Origin: Lepidurus packardi
Taxonomy: Eukaryota; Arthropoda; Branchiopoda; Notostraca; Triopsidae
Length of the DNA: 64,000 bases
Assembly (NCBI GenBank): GCA_023053545.1
Contig: JAKZAN010000004.1
Coordinates: forward strand, 2,356,001 to 2,420,000
Direction: 5' to 3'
A program made the translations under genes and the position numbers. Below are positions 36,201 to 46,238 of this stretch, in pieces (positions within the stretch are counted from its first letter, which is position 1; each line of letters opens with the position of its first letter). The notes under the pieces were generated by a model. It was not told where the DNA came from. It worked only from the letters and a program-made list of their open reading frames with translations, and did not search any database.

Positions 36201-36911
36201 CACAATTATGGCACGCCGAGCTATTGCGACCTGTGCGGACACGTTCTCTGGGGAATTGTCAAAGTAAAGTGCCTAAATCTAAATTTTTCCGAGTTTTCGT
36301 AATTTTCTTGTTCTGTACTTCATAGACCGGAGTTCGTTGCGCCGATTGTGGGTACAACTGCCATGAGCGATGTATTGACGCGGTACCCAAGCATTGCCCG
36401 AGGCACCGTGATCATTCCAAAGACGTTGGAGTCAAAGAATCGGATCTAAGCACGCAGGAATTCGCGAACGGGGACAATAATCGCACGTTCTTCCCAGCGT
36501 TTGGATCCACGCAATCCAACGAAACGAGGAGTCATGAAGGGTGGTTGTACAAACGCGGGGCCTTACTCAAAGGGTGGAAACAGCGCTGGTTTGTCCTTGA
36601 TTTGACGCAGCATCAGTTACGCTACTACGATTCATCCGAGGATTCTGCACCTAAAGGATTCTTGGATTTGGCGGAGGTCGTTTCTGTGAATTTGGCCACG
36701 CCTTCGCAGGGAGCTCCGAAGAAGACGGATGAGAAAGCCTTTTTTGATGTAAAATTCCTTTATTTTAGATTTGAGAGTTTTGTGGGGGTTTTAATTCTTG
36801 TTTTCGAAACTTTTGCAGGTGAGAACGTTGAGAAGGACGTACAATTTCTGTGGATTGGATGCTGTTGCTGCACAAGAATGGGTGGAAAAGTTGCAAGCAT
36901 GTTTGCAGTAA
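24201..36911 (+). CDS. Sbf: SBF/MTMR5-13 pseudophosphatase and Rab GEF (23 exons)
   Basis: Exon starts-ends: 24201-24255, 24320-24408, 24476-24631, 24681-25059, 25157-25908, 25989-26170, 26716-26824, 26891-27097, 27158-27452, 28215-28838, 28890-29023, 30321-30496, 30557-30684, 30770-30953, 32390-32473, 32528-32884, 32959-33270, 33495-34027, 34154-34242, 34321-34511, 35870-36263, 36326-36748 and 36819-36911, giving 1981 aa. Domains: tripartite DENN ([36 protein letters not shown]), SBF2 helical region, GRAM, then a myotubularin-like domain. Where active myotubularins have the CX5R loop it reads [11 protein letters not shown], so the Cys and Arg are absent and the phosphatase is dead. A coiled segment, a C1 zinc finger ([17 protein letters not shown] to KHCPRH) and a C-terminal PH domain ([20 protein letters not shown]) follow. 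The family activates Rabs and partners with active MTMRs on endosomes. Intron 16 (32885-32958) appears to be GC-AG. AATAAA lies at 37210-37215. Large introns hold transposons. Confidence 0.95.
27549..28117. mobile_element. GGCCACCGTATAC-type element in SBF intron 9
   Basis: The ends are inverted repeats of about 60 bp. The left end reads TCAAGTAGTTGATTTTTTTG, then AAAGATGGAACTGATGTTAT. The right end, reversed, reads TCAAGTAGTTAATCTTTTTT, then TATGGCACTGATGTCATAC. Between them lie a palindrome (27761-27853) and an outer half-copy of the 10.5-kb foldback element (about 27860-28060), so the unit is composite. It has no coding capacity. Solo ends are at 11691 and 15569. Confidence 0.7.
27761..27853. 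repeat. Palindrome with 29-bp arms
   Basis: CGCTGCGTCAAAAGATTTAG, ATATATGATT on the left is mirrored by AATCATATATCTAAATCTTT, GACGCAGCG on the right, with a 35-bp loop. One base differs in the arms. It is probably a tiny MITE nested in the larger element. Confidence 0.8.
29225..30013 (+). mobile_element. Tigger/pogo-like element, internally deleted (copy 1, SBF intron 11)
   Basis: TA flanks both sides (29223-29224, 30014-30015). The terminal inverted repeats read CAGTGGTGCATTGCATAACG and, at the right, GTTCGTTAGGCGAGGCACCACTG. Inside, a broken frame encodes the N-terminal DNA-binding part of a CENP-B/Tigger transposase: [20 protein letters not shown] and [13 protein letters not shown], then [18 protein letters not shown] and EELKRST. 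The DDE domain is absent, so it is non-autonomous. It is in sense orientation within the intron. Confidence 0.85.
31110..31800 (+). repeat. Three degenerate tandem units in SBF intron 14
   Basis: A unit beginning AAACCGATTCT and containing GATGAAACTCGGCAATGAGT plus TTAGGTTAGAGTAA recurs at about 31124, 31389 and 31717. The spacing is about 265 and 330 bp. A fragment of the same unit lies at about 33283-33330 in intron 17. Confidence 0.65.
31859..32132. mobile_element. MITE with ACGATTCGACAAAAG ends
   Basis: The perfect 15-bp inverted ends are ACGATTCGACAAAAG (31859-31873) and CTTTTGTCGAATCGT (32118-32132), giving a unit of 274 bp. The interior (GCACTTTCTAATCTCGCTGG, CGCTCAACCAATGA, TAGTCCCTTAAAAGATTA) resembles 46590-46830. 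It is non-coding. Confidence 0.75.
34721..35421 (+). mobile_element. Tigger/pogo-like element (copy 2, SBF intron 20)
   Basis: TA flanks at 34719-34720 and 35422-35423. The ends are CAGTGGTGCCTCGCATAACG and CGTTATGCGAGGCACCTCTG. The interior is collinear with copy 1 and carries the same transposase N-terminal remnant ([20 protein letters not shown] and later [19 protein letters not shown]) with frame breaks. Confidence 0.85.
35600..35814 (+). mobile_element. Tigger-like right end (copy 3, SBF intron 20)
   Basis: Only the 3' portion is present: AATTACGATTTTTCGCGATT, then AGTAACCTATG and the right end TTTGCGAAGCACCACTTG. It lies just downstream of copy 2 in the same intron. Confidence 0.7.
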
Positions 36912-37319
36912 TGAAATGTTGATTTATAACTAGAAAAATTGGGGGGGGGGGGATTGTTTCAGTCAGTGCAATATCGTGGAAGTTTTAATATCGTGGGAAC
37001 AGAGTGTTAAAAGTCGTTTATGGAACTCTGTTGTTTTTTTGAGAATTGTTGCGTGGTTTTTTTCTGACTATTTTAAAGAGAGCTTGGAGTTGGTGTTACA
37101 AAAGATATTTGGACGACGAGCGTTAGTTGGTTAAAGCTTGTGTGTTTGAGAGCTTGTGGCTGTTTCCCCAGTATGGTATTTCATAATCGAGGCAAAAATT
37201 CTAGCAAAGAATAAAGTTACTCCTTTTCTCGACCTGATTATTTTTTCATGTGGTCTCGATAAAAAAAAGAGTTCAATTACGCCCTTGTTAGATTAATTTT
37301 GTTCTTGAATATGAGTGGA
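36912..37319. other. Sbf: SBF 3' UTR and flank
   Basis: This holds the 3' UTR with a G run at 36942-36951 and AATAAA at 37210-37215. No other gene was seen. Confidence 0.55.
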
Positions 37320-37830
37320 GTAATATGTCTCTTTTAGTTCTGTTTAATTTCGGTACAGATCCTCAAACAGGCCTTTATTTTCACAATTTGGCTAAATTGT
37401 TTGCAAAAATTCCATGTACACAACGTATTGTTCCTGTCAGGAAAGCAAGTGACGCTGGGTTCGCTGGATTCAGTTTTACTGTATTCTGTCGCCTCCTTAC
37501 CAGTGCTTCTTACGCAACTGTTAGTTTCGAAAACCAGCGTCCAAAGGTCAACAGTTTAATTTTGCAGCCTGGTTTAATTGTCCGCGCTGTACTGCTTGTA
37601 AATTTGAAAATGTTCCGCAAAGTTAAAGATAGCATTAGTGGTATAGTACGATTTGAGCTAAGTTTGTTTTGGCGTTCTTTTCGTTACAAGCCCAGAAACG
37701 AAGACACTAAAAGCCATAAACCATTCAACGCCCAACAGAGCAAACGCCGTTTGAACACTGAAGCTAGATGGTTGTCAGCCGGAAATCTTCGTATTTAGGA
37801 AATAAGTTGGCTAGTAAGTAAAAATCCGAA
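37320..37830 (-). pseudogene. Ionotropic-receptor 3' end fragment
   Basis: This segment aligns with 39390-39865, the 3' flank and last exon of the intact receptor gene. Read on minus it gives remnants of the last membrane helix (QTAFALLGVEWF, VTKRTP) preceded by stops. No other exons are near. The 157-codon plus-strand frame here is its antisense and is not treated as a gene. Confidence 0.75.
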
Positions 37831-37870
37831 GCTCTAACTCAGAATCTATAACATCTATTAAGCAACCATT

Positions 37871-38117
37871 CAGTGGCGTAACGAGGGTGGGGCAGCCAGG
37901 GCACTTGCCCTGGGCGCGAACTTGAGGGGGGCGCTATTTTCAAGGTACACAATACAAAAAAGTGTAGATAAAAGGATTTTAAAGAAAATATGAGCTGAAA
38001 AATGGACGAATGCGATGAATGCGTGAAGTTACCATGAATACCATTTTAAGGGGGGGGGGGGGGGGGGCGCCTTTTTTTAATTTGCCCTGGGCGCCATTTA
38101 ACCTCGTTACGCCACTG
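37871..38117. mobile_element. hAT-type MITE with 8-bp target duplication
   Basis: The ends are CAGTGGCGTAACGAGG and CCTCGTTACGCCACTG, a perfect inverted 16-mer apart from one internal base. CAACCATT is duplicated at 37863-37870 and 38118-38125. The interior has no coding capacity and holds a run of G at about 38051-38068. The 8-bp duplication and CAGTGGCG ends are typical of hAT elements. Confidence 0.9.
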
Positions 38118-38125
38118 CAACCATT

Positions 38126-38444
38126 ACTAACCAACTCTTGTTAACAATTAAGACAACAAGCTAATTCAACTTGACTGAATACTTTATCGGTCAAATCTTT
38201 CTTAAGTTATTATACTAGGGGAATATTATTGCGCTGTATCAATTGGGTAACTTGCGTGGAGAAAGATATAGGTTTTCCTTATTGACAAATATTTCTCTGA
38301 AAGAAGCGTGAAAGACCCATTTTTCTACTTCAAACTTGTTAATATATTACGTAAATCAGTCTCATTTATGTAACTAAAAGTTCGTATGTACCTTAATTAT
38401 TGTCTTTAGCAATAGCAATGCGTGCAGAAGAGAAAGCTAGATTA
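38126..38444. other. Unassigned sequence
   Basis: No gene or repeat was recognised. 38195-38380 resembles 44740-44950 in part (GGGAATATTATTGCG, GACAAATATTTC), another sign of local duplication around the receptor cluster. Confidence 0.45.
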
Positions 38445-38835
38445 CAGTAATGCCTCGCATAACGAACGCCTGCGCGCCCTGTTGTGTTTTTATATTTGAA
38501 ATTTGTTGAAAGTTCAGTGCTTTTTTTAGTGTTGTCAAAATGGCACCTAATTAGACCGTTAGTGTGAAGAGTAGAAAAGCACTTACGATTGAAATCAAGC
38601 AAGAAATCATAGACAAGAAAGACTCAGAAGCTAGAGTTGTGGAAATTGTAGGGATTCATGAAAGCTAAGGTGATGATCGAGGAAGTCTCAAAAGTTTGTT
38701 CACAGGTGCACAGAAAATCGATTAATGATGAAATGGAGAGGTTACTGTTAGTTTGCATAAATGAAAGCAAATGAAAGAAGATTTAACCACACGGTAAATA
38801 ATTTGTGAAAAAAGCTAGAATCCTGTATGAAGAGC
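38445..38835 (+). mobile_element. Tigger-like left end (copy 4)
   Basis: TA then CAGTAATGCCTCGCATAACG marks the left end. The interior follows copy 1 as far as the LTTR..ICEKARI region with deletions. The right end was not seen. Confidence 0.75.
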
Positions 38836-38899
38836 TTAAAATATCCAGTTATTGTCAAATTGTCAAAATTATTGTCAAAATAGTCCAATTCCAGGAACA

Positions 38900-39363
38900 T
38901 CACTGTACTATTTCACTAAAAAAATACATACAGAATAGTAATCGGTGCATTGGAAAGAAATACAAAAAAACACATTTACACGCTTTTACTTCAAGAGTGC
39001 TGACGCCACCTTGTTTTTGAATTTGAAAACTATTCAATTAAATGTAAAAGGCCGAGTTAAGCAACTGAGATCTATCGAGATTTAGCATAACTAAAAAGCA
39101 AGAAGATGAATCTTTTGAGTTTAGTGTTGAACGTATTCAAGCGTCTCAGATTAAAACTGAACAATCTTAACTTCCAGCGTTATGTGAGACGAATAACTAT
39201 CGGTTTCCAGTGTCATTGGTTTCCTGTTCGTATGTTCAAGCCTACTGTCAAACAAATTTTTCGTGAAATATACTATCTTCCGAAATGAATATACTATCTT
39301 ACTATTTTCCGAAATTTCCCACGCCAACCGCCCATATCGAGCTAAGGTATACAGAGCCTTAAT
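38900..39363. repeat. Repeat pair with 45510-45835, plus right end of the TTAAGGCTC element
   Basis: 38900-39190 aligns with 45510-45835 (ACACGCTTTTACTTCAAGAG, TGAACAATCTTAA). 39230-39363 matches the right end of the TTAAGGCTC element, with GAGCTAAGGTATACAGAGCC close to the terminus. Non-coding. Confidence 0.6.
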
Positions 39364-39720
39364 TTTTCTTTTCATTTGAGTGAAGTAACATCCTCTTTAT
39401 AGTTCTTATTACTTTTGGTGTAGATCCTCAAACAGTTCTTTATTTTCACAATTTATCTTAAGTTGTAAGCATACATTCCATGTACACAAAGTATAGTTCC
39501 TGCTACGAAAGCAAGCGGCACTGGGTTCGCGGGGTTCAATTTTACTGTATTATGTCGCCTCTTTACAAGTTCTTCTTACGCAACTATTAGTTTCAAAAAC
39601 CAGCGTGCAAGGGTCAACAGTTAAATTGTGCAGCCTGGTTTTATTGTCTCTGCTGTGCTTGTAAATTTGCAAATGATTCGTGAAGTTAAAAATAGTGGTA
39701 GTGGTACGATATAATTTGAA

Positions 39721-42435
39721 CTAGGTATGTTTTGGCGTTCTTTTCGTTACAAGCTCAGAAATAAAGATAACTAAAGCCGCAAACCATCCAACGCCCAACA
39801 GAGCAAACGCCGTTTGAAGCTGGATGATGGTCAGTCGAGAATCTTCGTATTTAGGAAGTAAGTTGGCTAATAAGTAGCAAGGGGTGCCTCGGAAAGACGT
39901 GCGGTAGATGTAGTCTATTATGCCGCCTTCGATGGCCATCATAGTCCTACATACAAGCAATCAAATTAATTCCATATGAAGCTGAAGAGCAATTTCCTTA
40001 CAACTTCTTGAGATTTTAGTCTTACCTCGTTCTCAAGGCGTCCGATAAGGATGTAAGATCCTTCGAAATATACCAGCCTGAAAGGAGTACTTGTGAATCT
40101 TCTGGAAGGCGTAAAGCTAGTCGGCATTTGCCAGTGGTGCGAAAATCTTGATCCATAATCATCCGTGCCACAGCCTTTGCCTATAATAAGTATTTTTGCT
40201 TAGTTTAATTACTTACTATTAGAACTATTTGAATAGTAAAGGTTTCCTACTGCGAAAAAGCCATATCCTCCCTTCAGAACCATATTAATGCCATCTTGGT
40301 CGTTCGCTACTATGCAAGAAGAACACTTCCGAAGCATATCCCCAAGTTGCTTTTCCTTACCAACCGTTGCTTGCTAATTTAAAAAAATCCGAGTTTCTGT
40401 GTTTACGAAACTCCTTTCTTAATTAATTATTTACAAGAATACTAATGGTCAGGAACGTGTTCTTATTCGAAACAGGTTTTAAGGTGTCTTGAACGATGAA
40501 ATCTGCAAAGTTTTCCACTGGGAAATTGGCGATGGGTGCCGTTATAAACGATATCATAACAGACGTATATGCGAACAAGATCACGACAGCACCAAGATTC
40601 CAGCCAGTTAAGAGAAAGCGACCTGAAAGGTTTCTAGGATTGAATCCACCTATGTAGAAAAAGTAAACGAAAAGTGTAATATAACTTAAAACGTTTAATT
40701 GTTATCCTTTTAGCTAAGATTCGTTTTATGTACCTTGACCAAGAATTAGCGATATATTGTAAAGGAGACTTAAGCTAAAGTCGTTCCTAAATTTCGATCG
40801 TTCGTACACCGAAATAATTGCAGACACTATAACGATACTGGCGATGATAGCCAACCATACCTGCACGTAAACCATAGCATTGGCATGTTAAACTTCAACT
40901 GTATGCTTGTATACCAACCCATGTTTGGAAAGGTTTCATATTAGAGGTCACGTTGTACTCCACTGTTGGTGGCGGGACGAGTAACGCATAACTTCCTACA
41001 TAAGTAGGCCAAATTGCATCAAATAGTCGCGTCCTTTCATTGGTGTAAGCAAGGGAATTGATAGCAATATCAACATCCTACAATCATAGAAAAATCAAAG
41101 TTATATAGTAAACGTGCAGTAATTTGACATTAGATCCATCTAATTTGGTAGGTTTTCTTAATTACAATATCGTTTACAATATTTAAGATTCCTAGTAACG
41201 TACTAGTGAATACTACTCAATAATATCCTGAATAAGTAAAGTAATAAAATAGTTCGTATCAATTATTTTGTATTTACAATGTATACGGTAATTTTTAAAA
41301 ACTAATTTTACAAACCTTCTTGACATGCAAAGTAACCACAATATTTAAATATAAAATTACCAAGATATTTTTCTTACTATAGGTTTTATTGTAATTCCGA
41401 AAGATGTATAAGTAAGATGCAAAGATGGATAAGAACTTGATTCCTTTGCAGTAAACAAGGCAAAATATAATACTGTACCTTATTTAACAACATGGAAGCC
41501 AAGTCAGACGTTGAATTTTCTGTCTGAAATTTACTGTCAGGTGCTTGTACAAAGTCGTATCTAGAAAAAACAAAATCACTGTGAAAAACAAATAATTAGT
41601 TTTTCATTTACGTCAAGTGGAGACTTTCCGCTATCACGACAAACGTGTCTATTTCGGTGCCGTTTAACACAGTCCTATTGCCAAGTTGGACGGGATACGA
41701 CACTGGGAATTGCTAGGAAAGAAACTCTCAAAGTCTAACTTCGTATTATGAAAGTCCCGTACCATTAGAGTGCCTACTCTCACGTGCTGTTTCTCAAGTC
41801 TTTTTTCCCCAATACAATGCTTGGTACTTCCAGTTGAGGACCATGCGTCATTATACTTTTGCGTATCATGCGAACGCATAAGTACGTGCTCTAAGGATAG
41901 TATCTCAGGATAAGGGAGTGCCGAGTGTTTATAACAAGGGTGGTCATTCATGAGCAATACCCAGACGCTACGTTCATATTGATATTGCACGGGTTTCGCA
42001 ATATCGCTAATCAAAGAGTTTATTCTACTCGCATGGCTCACGATAAGTGTCGTTGAAGTTGAAGATGTATGCCCAGATTGCACTTCACTTAGACCTAAAT
42101 TCAACAGAAAATAACAATAAAAATAAAAATAACACAATTCAACAAAAATAATACACAATAAAAATAACAAAATGACAACACAGTTATATACGAGGCAATA
42201 CTTATTCGAGGTCCAAGATGAATTGCGCGTATGGTTGAAATAGCATGTTCGATTTCAAAATTTCGTAATATCTGAAGAGTATTGGTGTCGGTTAGTTTGG
42301 TACCATAATCGTAAACCAATACTAAAAAGTATCGGATGTGAAATGAAACGAACTACAGTAATTTGAACTAATACCTAACGGTCTCGCAGCACACAAACGG
42401 AGAATCACTGACGTCAAGAGTATTGCTGCTCTCAT
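39721..42435 (-). CDS. Ionotropic receptor (IR, iGluR-related), 11 exons
   Basis: Minus-strand exons are 42435-42375, 42321-42202, 42094-41763, 41712-41612, 41558+2 (41560)-41479, 41077-40919, 40860-40734, 40649-40435, 40373-40251, 40180-40026 and 39946-39721. All phases close, giving 566 aa. After a signal peptide (MRAAILLTSVILRLCAA) and a short N-terminal domain comes the S1 half of a ligand-binding domain (RVGTLMQFPVSYPVQLGNRT, DVDIAINSLAYTNERTRLFD, with the S1 Arg kept). M1, a pore/M3 region (SVMISFITAPIANFPV), S2 (CSSCIVAND, LKGGYGFFAV) and M4 (LQTAFALLGVGWFAALVIFI) follow. The acidic S2 residue expected after YGFF is not apparent, as in many divergent IRs. Likely a chemosensory ion channel. 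Confidence 0.92.
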
Positions 42436-43019
42436 GTTTAGCACTGTGGGGACACTACATGAAGCTACGTCTGTTTTACACATACAGACTAACCAGAGGA
42501 AACAAAAAACGCATTTCTTTGATTGATCGTCATGGGATTTTGTTGTCGTGAATAAACAAAGCGTCTCCCTGCCGTTTTTAGGCATTCCATGCATTATTTA
42601 CTTGATAGTCCTGTTGACGGTTAATATGAGACAGCACACAGATTGTTAAGGGTCGACGTTAATAAGGTATCCTTCTTCTTAAAGCAAAACTGTCTTCGTG
42701 TATCTTCCATTTTCGTGACGATTTCGTGTACTCAAGTGACAAGTGAAGGAGACACCGGAAATGTATTGCTTATTGATAAAGGTTTTGCATATCGAGATAT
42801 GTAACTAGATATGGTACCGAACTACAAACATGCATTGATGTGTAATAAGTTATTTAAGATGTGATTACAATCTTAATAGGTAAAGCCGCCAAAATCAAAA
42901 TGACATTTCGATTAATTATTATTGTCTACTTGGCTAACGGAAATTCTACGTGGACTCTACTTTACTCTTCTTCTACTTGGAACTATATGAATTTTGATTG
43001 AATTCTATGAATGTTCGTT
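42436..43019. other. Upstream region of the ionotropic receptor gene
   Basis: No gene was recognised. This is the promoter side of the receptor, whose own promoter elements could not be identified. Confidence 0.4.
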
Positions 43020-43170
43020 GTTAGTTAGTAAGTTTGCCGTTAAGTAGCAAGGAATGTCGTGGAGGTGTTGACGGTAAACATAACTTGTGATGCCGGTTTT
43101 AAACGCCACCGTAATTGTTTAACAAAGTTGAAAAGATAATACGCGTTAAGGTCAAAAAGAAATTGTTTAC

Positions 43171-43943
43171 CACACTATATAGGTTTACAAAGTAAAAAAA
43201 CAAAGGTATCTTCCATTTTAAAGGTTTTGGACCTACTTTCTCGGTCTCAAGAGGATCTGCCGGTACTAAAGAACGTATGAGGGGCGGATTCACAGACTTG
43301 CCCATGCCCCGTAAAGTAGGCATTCTGCTAGAAGAAGGGTTCACAACCGTATACTTAGCTCACTCATGAGAAATACTCATAGATGACACTGATGTTTATT
43401 AGTGTTCTTGCCAAAGTCTTGCATAAGAAAATAAGAAACATGAAACATAGCTCATTGCCGACAAACTTTCTACGCTTGTTTTGCTTCTGAAAAGTACTGT
43501 ACCACTTGTCGCCACAGTTTGCTTTAGCAGCCCAATTTCAATCAAGTCAGGACAAAATTTCTTTAAAACAGCTTATCACGTCAGATTTGCAAGCAATATA
43601 AAACAAAAGCTTTATTTTCTTAGCAGCTAGTCCACAACCAAATGACATATTTTTAGACAACATATTTCACGTAATTGCAAACTTAATTTGCTTACTACTA
43701 ATTTATTGTTCATTGGAGAAAAAGGTAGATTGGTTGTGCACTAGCTGTTAATATGCTCAAGCTTACTGTCAAATAATTTTTGCATGCAATGAGCTGGTTT
43801 TTAACGAAAAATGTTTAAAAGCCAGAAATTCCCTATATGCTAAACCGCCTATACTGAGTTAAGGGTATAGGGGAGTCCTGAACAAGTCGGTCCAAAACCT
43901 TCGAATTGGAAAGATACCCTTGTCTGTTATCTTATATACTGTG
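43171..43943. mobile_element. CACAGTATA-type element, copy 2
   Basis: A 773-bp unit with inverted ends: CACACTATATAGG, GGTATCTTCCATTTTAAAGG, TTTTGGACC at the left and GGTCCAAAACC, AATTGGAAAGATACCC, TTATATACTGTG at the right. It is related to the 788-bp element at 49446-50233 (shared CTCGGTCTCAAGAGGAT, GGATTCACAGACTTGCCC). The presumed 8-bp flanks are not identical. A TTAAGGCTC-type element sits inside it at 43345-43873. Confidence 0.8.
43345..43873. repeat. TTAAGGCTC-type element, copy 2 (nested)
   Basis: It aligns along its length with 4565-5075 (CATAGATGACACTGATGTTT, TAATTTATTGTTCATTGGAG region, AAGCTTACTGTCAAATAATT, CCTATACTGAGTTAAGG). It is inserted within the CACAGTATA-type element, which is itself inside the receptor pseudogene. 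Confidence 0.75.
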
Positions 43944-44740
43944 GTTGTTACATCACGTGACCTTCAAGCTTACTTTGTTGAAAAGGCTTCAGTCATCGAT
44001 TTAAGATCCTTGGACATGAACCACCCGGTGTTGAGGGAAAGTGGATATTCCGGAAACCTCATAGCCAATCTACATTTGTCAATGGAGCGAAAGTCTCTAA
44101 CTAATTGCGTCTCAGCAACAGGTTGCCCCTGTAAAAGGTAAATTTGGTAACCTGTTATAAATATTATAACTAATTTTAAAGTTTTGGTCGGTTAGAATGT
44201 AATTGTCAAAAAGAACAAGAAGGGCTGACTCATACAGCAATAAAGCCGTATCCGCCTTCGAGAACCATGGCAGCAGCGTCATCATCATTGGCATTTAAAC
44301 AAGAAGCACATTTTCGAAGTTTATCTCCAAGTTCCTTTTTCTAACCAGATTTCGTTTGCTAATGCAGAGTATTTTCTTATCTTTAACCTTCTCGGGTGAT
44401 TATTGTAGAGTTTTGCCAGATTTTGCATAGTTAGGAAGACGTTTCTATTTGAAATAGGTTCCAACGCGTCTTTTGAAACGAAATCCTTAAGTGACTTCAC
44501 AGGGAAGTTCGCTATGGAAGCTGTCATGAAGGAAATCATGATTGAAGTATAACAAAACACGATTACAGTAATTCCAAGGTTCCAATTTTTCAAGGTTGTA
44601 ATTGTAACTAATTCTGCCACCCGTCCCCAAAAGAAACACACAAAAATGCCGATACCTTGGCCAGCAATCAGGGAGATGTTGTAAAGAAATCCTAAGCTGA
44701 ACTCGTTTCTCATGTTCAATTGCTTGGCCCATGCCCACAA

Positions 44741-45204
44741 TACAACTTAATTGAATAGATTATTGATCAAACCTTTCTTAAGTTTTCGTATTAAGAGAAT
44801 ATTATTGCGTTGACCAATTTAGAGGACTTGCGTGAAGAAAGACATCAGTTTTCATTATTTACAAATATTTCCTTATAAGCATCGAAGGTCCTTTTCGCTT
44901 TAGTATTTACTTGCTAATATTTGAACATAAATCAGTCATAATTTATGTAAAAGTTCGTATACACCTTGTTGAGTTTCTGCTTTAAAATGAAACCCAAGGT
45001 AGACGTGGACAAAGCACTTCTATCAATTTAGGCTAGAGTATCTTTTGTATACAAGTCAGTCGAATTAAGCGCGGCCAGAAGAATATAACTTTATTGACAA
45101 CATGAACATGCAGAACACTACTTCGCAACTAAAAGCACTTGTTTCCGTAGCTAGACTACCGTGTTCTTCACGCATGTAGTTCTTATCCACAACTACAGAA
45201 AAAC
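44741..45204. other. Unassigned sequence
   Basis: The first 200 bp resembles 38195-38380 in part; the rest is unassigned. Confidence 0.4.
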
Positions 45205-45405
45205 AAATCTCGTGGCCCGACTTGGGTCCCTTTTTATACCACTGTCGGGTTCCACTGGTACTTGGTTTTTCCTTGGTTTTTCTCCGACGTGGACTTAAAG
45301 TTCTTCTGGGGACAACACAACTTCTAACAAGTAATTTCTAAACCCCTAACAGAAGAACTCGTCCACGTCAGAGAAAGACCAGAGTATCTCCATATTGAGG
45401 GAAGG
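45205..45405. repeat. Inverted copy of the 11880-12110 element
   Basis: The sequence GTGGCCCGACT, CCACTGGTACT, TCTCCGACGTGGACTT and AGAACTCGTCCACGTCAGAG matches the reverse complement of 11880-12110. Confidence 0.65.
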
Positions 45406-45509
45406 ATCCCAACAACCTTAATTGTCTCTATTAAAGATTACTTAAATCGTGTATGAAATCTTTCATAGTCTTTAGTAATAGCAATGCAAAGCAATAGAGA
45501 ACTGAAAGA

Positions 45510-45835
45510 GTTTTATTATTTAACTGAAAAAATGCACGATAATAATAGGTGTATTGGAAATAAATATAAACATCTACACGCTTTTACTTTAAGAGTGCTG
45601 GTGCCACATTTTTCCCGAACTGGAAAACTAGCCAATTAAATGTAAACCGGGCCAGTGAAGCGGATCGCGAATGAAACTGTCGGGATTTATTATAAATAAA
45701 AGTAAGAAGATAAATCCGTTGGGTTTTGTCAGTAACATATCCAAGAGTCTCAGATGAGACTGAACAACCTTAAATTCCGTCGTTATGTGAAACCAATAAC
45801 TGTTTGTTTTCAGTGTCGTCAGCTTTCTGTTTCCT
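45510..45835. repeat. Repeat pair with 38900-39190
   Basis: The shared text includes ACACGCTTTTACTTTAAGAG, GCTGGTGCCACATTTTT and GAACAACCTTAAATTCC. Non-coding. Confidence 0.6.
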
Positions 45836-46177
45836 TTCGCTGTTATATACCCGTTGATCTGGGTGTGTCATCTATATTGCTTCTTGAAAGTTTGACTACG
45901 AAAAACATGTTCGTATTGTTGTCGTGTGACATTTTTATGACTTGATTTATGTCTGTGTAAAATTATGTTGAACCATATGAAGTTGCATTGTTAATCTTTG
46001 GCTGTGTTGGCTTCAGTAGAGCAGATTGTTGTACCCGACCTCCTGCTCCTTTCATTTCGTTTTGGTATAAGTAACGTCGCAGGTTGACGGACATACATTC
46101 AACCTTTTGTTCGCAAAGTTTTTCTGCTAAATGCGCTGTTAAGTTTCCTATGCGCTGCGAGCTAAAGCGTAGGCTCT

Positions 46178-46183
46178 TATATA
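46178..46183 (+). promoter_or_regulatory. TATA-like box before the orphan secretory exon
   Basis: TATATA lies 61 bp upstream of the ATG at 46239, with TTCATTC initiator-like sequence at about 46207. Confidence 0.5.
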
Positions 46184-46238
46184 CGCTAGAAGCGAACATT
46201 TTTGCATTCATTCGAGACAAAATCAGGACACGGAAAAC

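Larger units (their letters stand above)
43020..44740 (-). pseudogene. Second ionotropic receptor copy, truncated and transposon-split
   Basis: Minus-strand homology to exons 7-11 of the intact gene. The M1-M3 part is at 44740-44410 (NEFSLGFLYNISLIAGQG, SIMISFMTASIANFPV). The exon-9 part is at 44345-44212 (KKELGDKLRKCASC, VLEGGYGFIAV), with an in-frame TAG in place of a Lys codon. The exon-10 part is at about 44125-43976 (DKCRLAMRFPEYPLS, GWFMSKDLKSM). The exon-11 start is at about 43110-43020 (VYRQHLHDIPCYLTANLL). Exons for the N-terminus and S1 are missing, M4 is not found, and a nested transposon pair (43171-43943) separates the last two parts. Confidence 0.85.

Noticed and set aside
37325..37798. 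157-codon plus-strand frame
   Set aside because: It is antisense to a duplicated receptor 3' end, has no family features, and the corresponding frame is broken in the copy at 39390-39865.
42202..42594. Longer upstream extension of the ionotropic receptor frame to 42594
   Set aside because: The ATG at 42435 begins a clear signal peptide and joins exon 2 in phase; the upstream part has no signal features.
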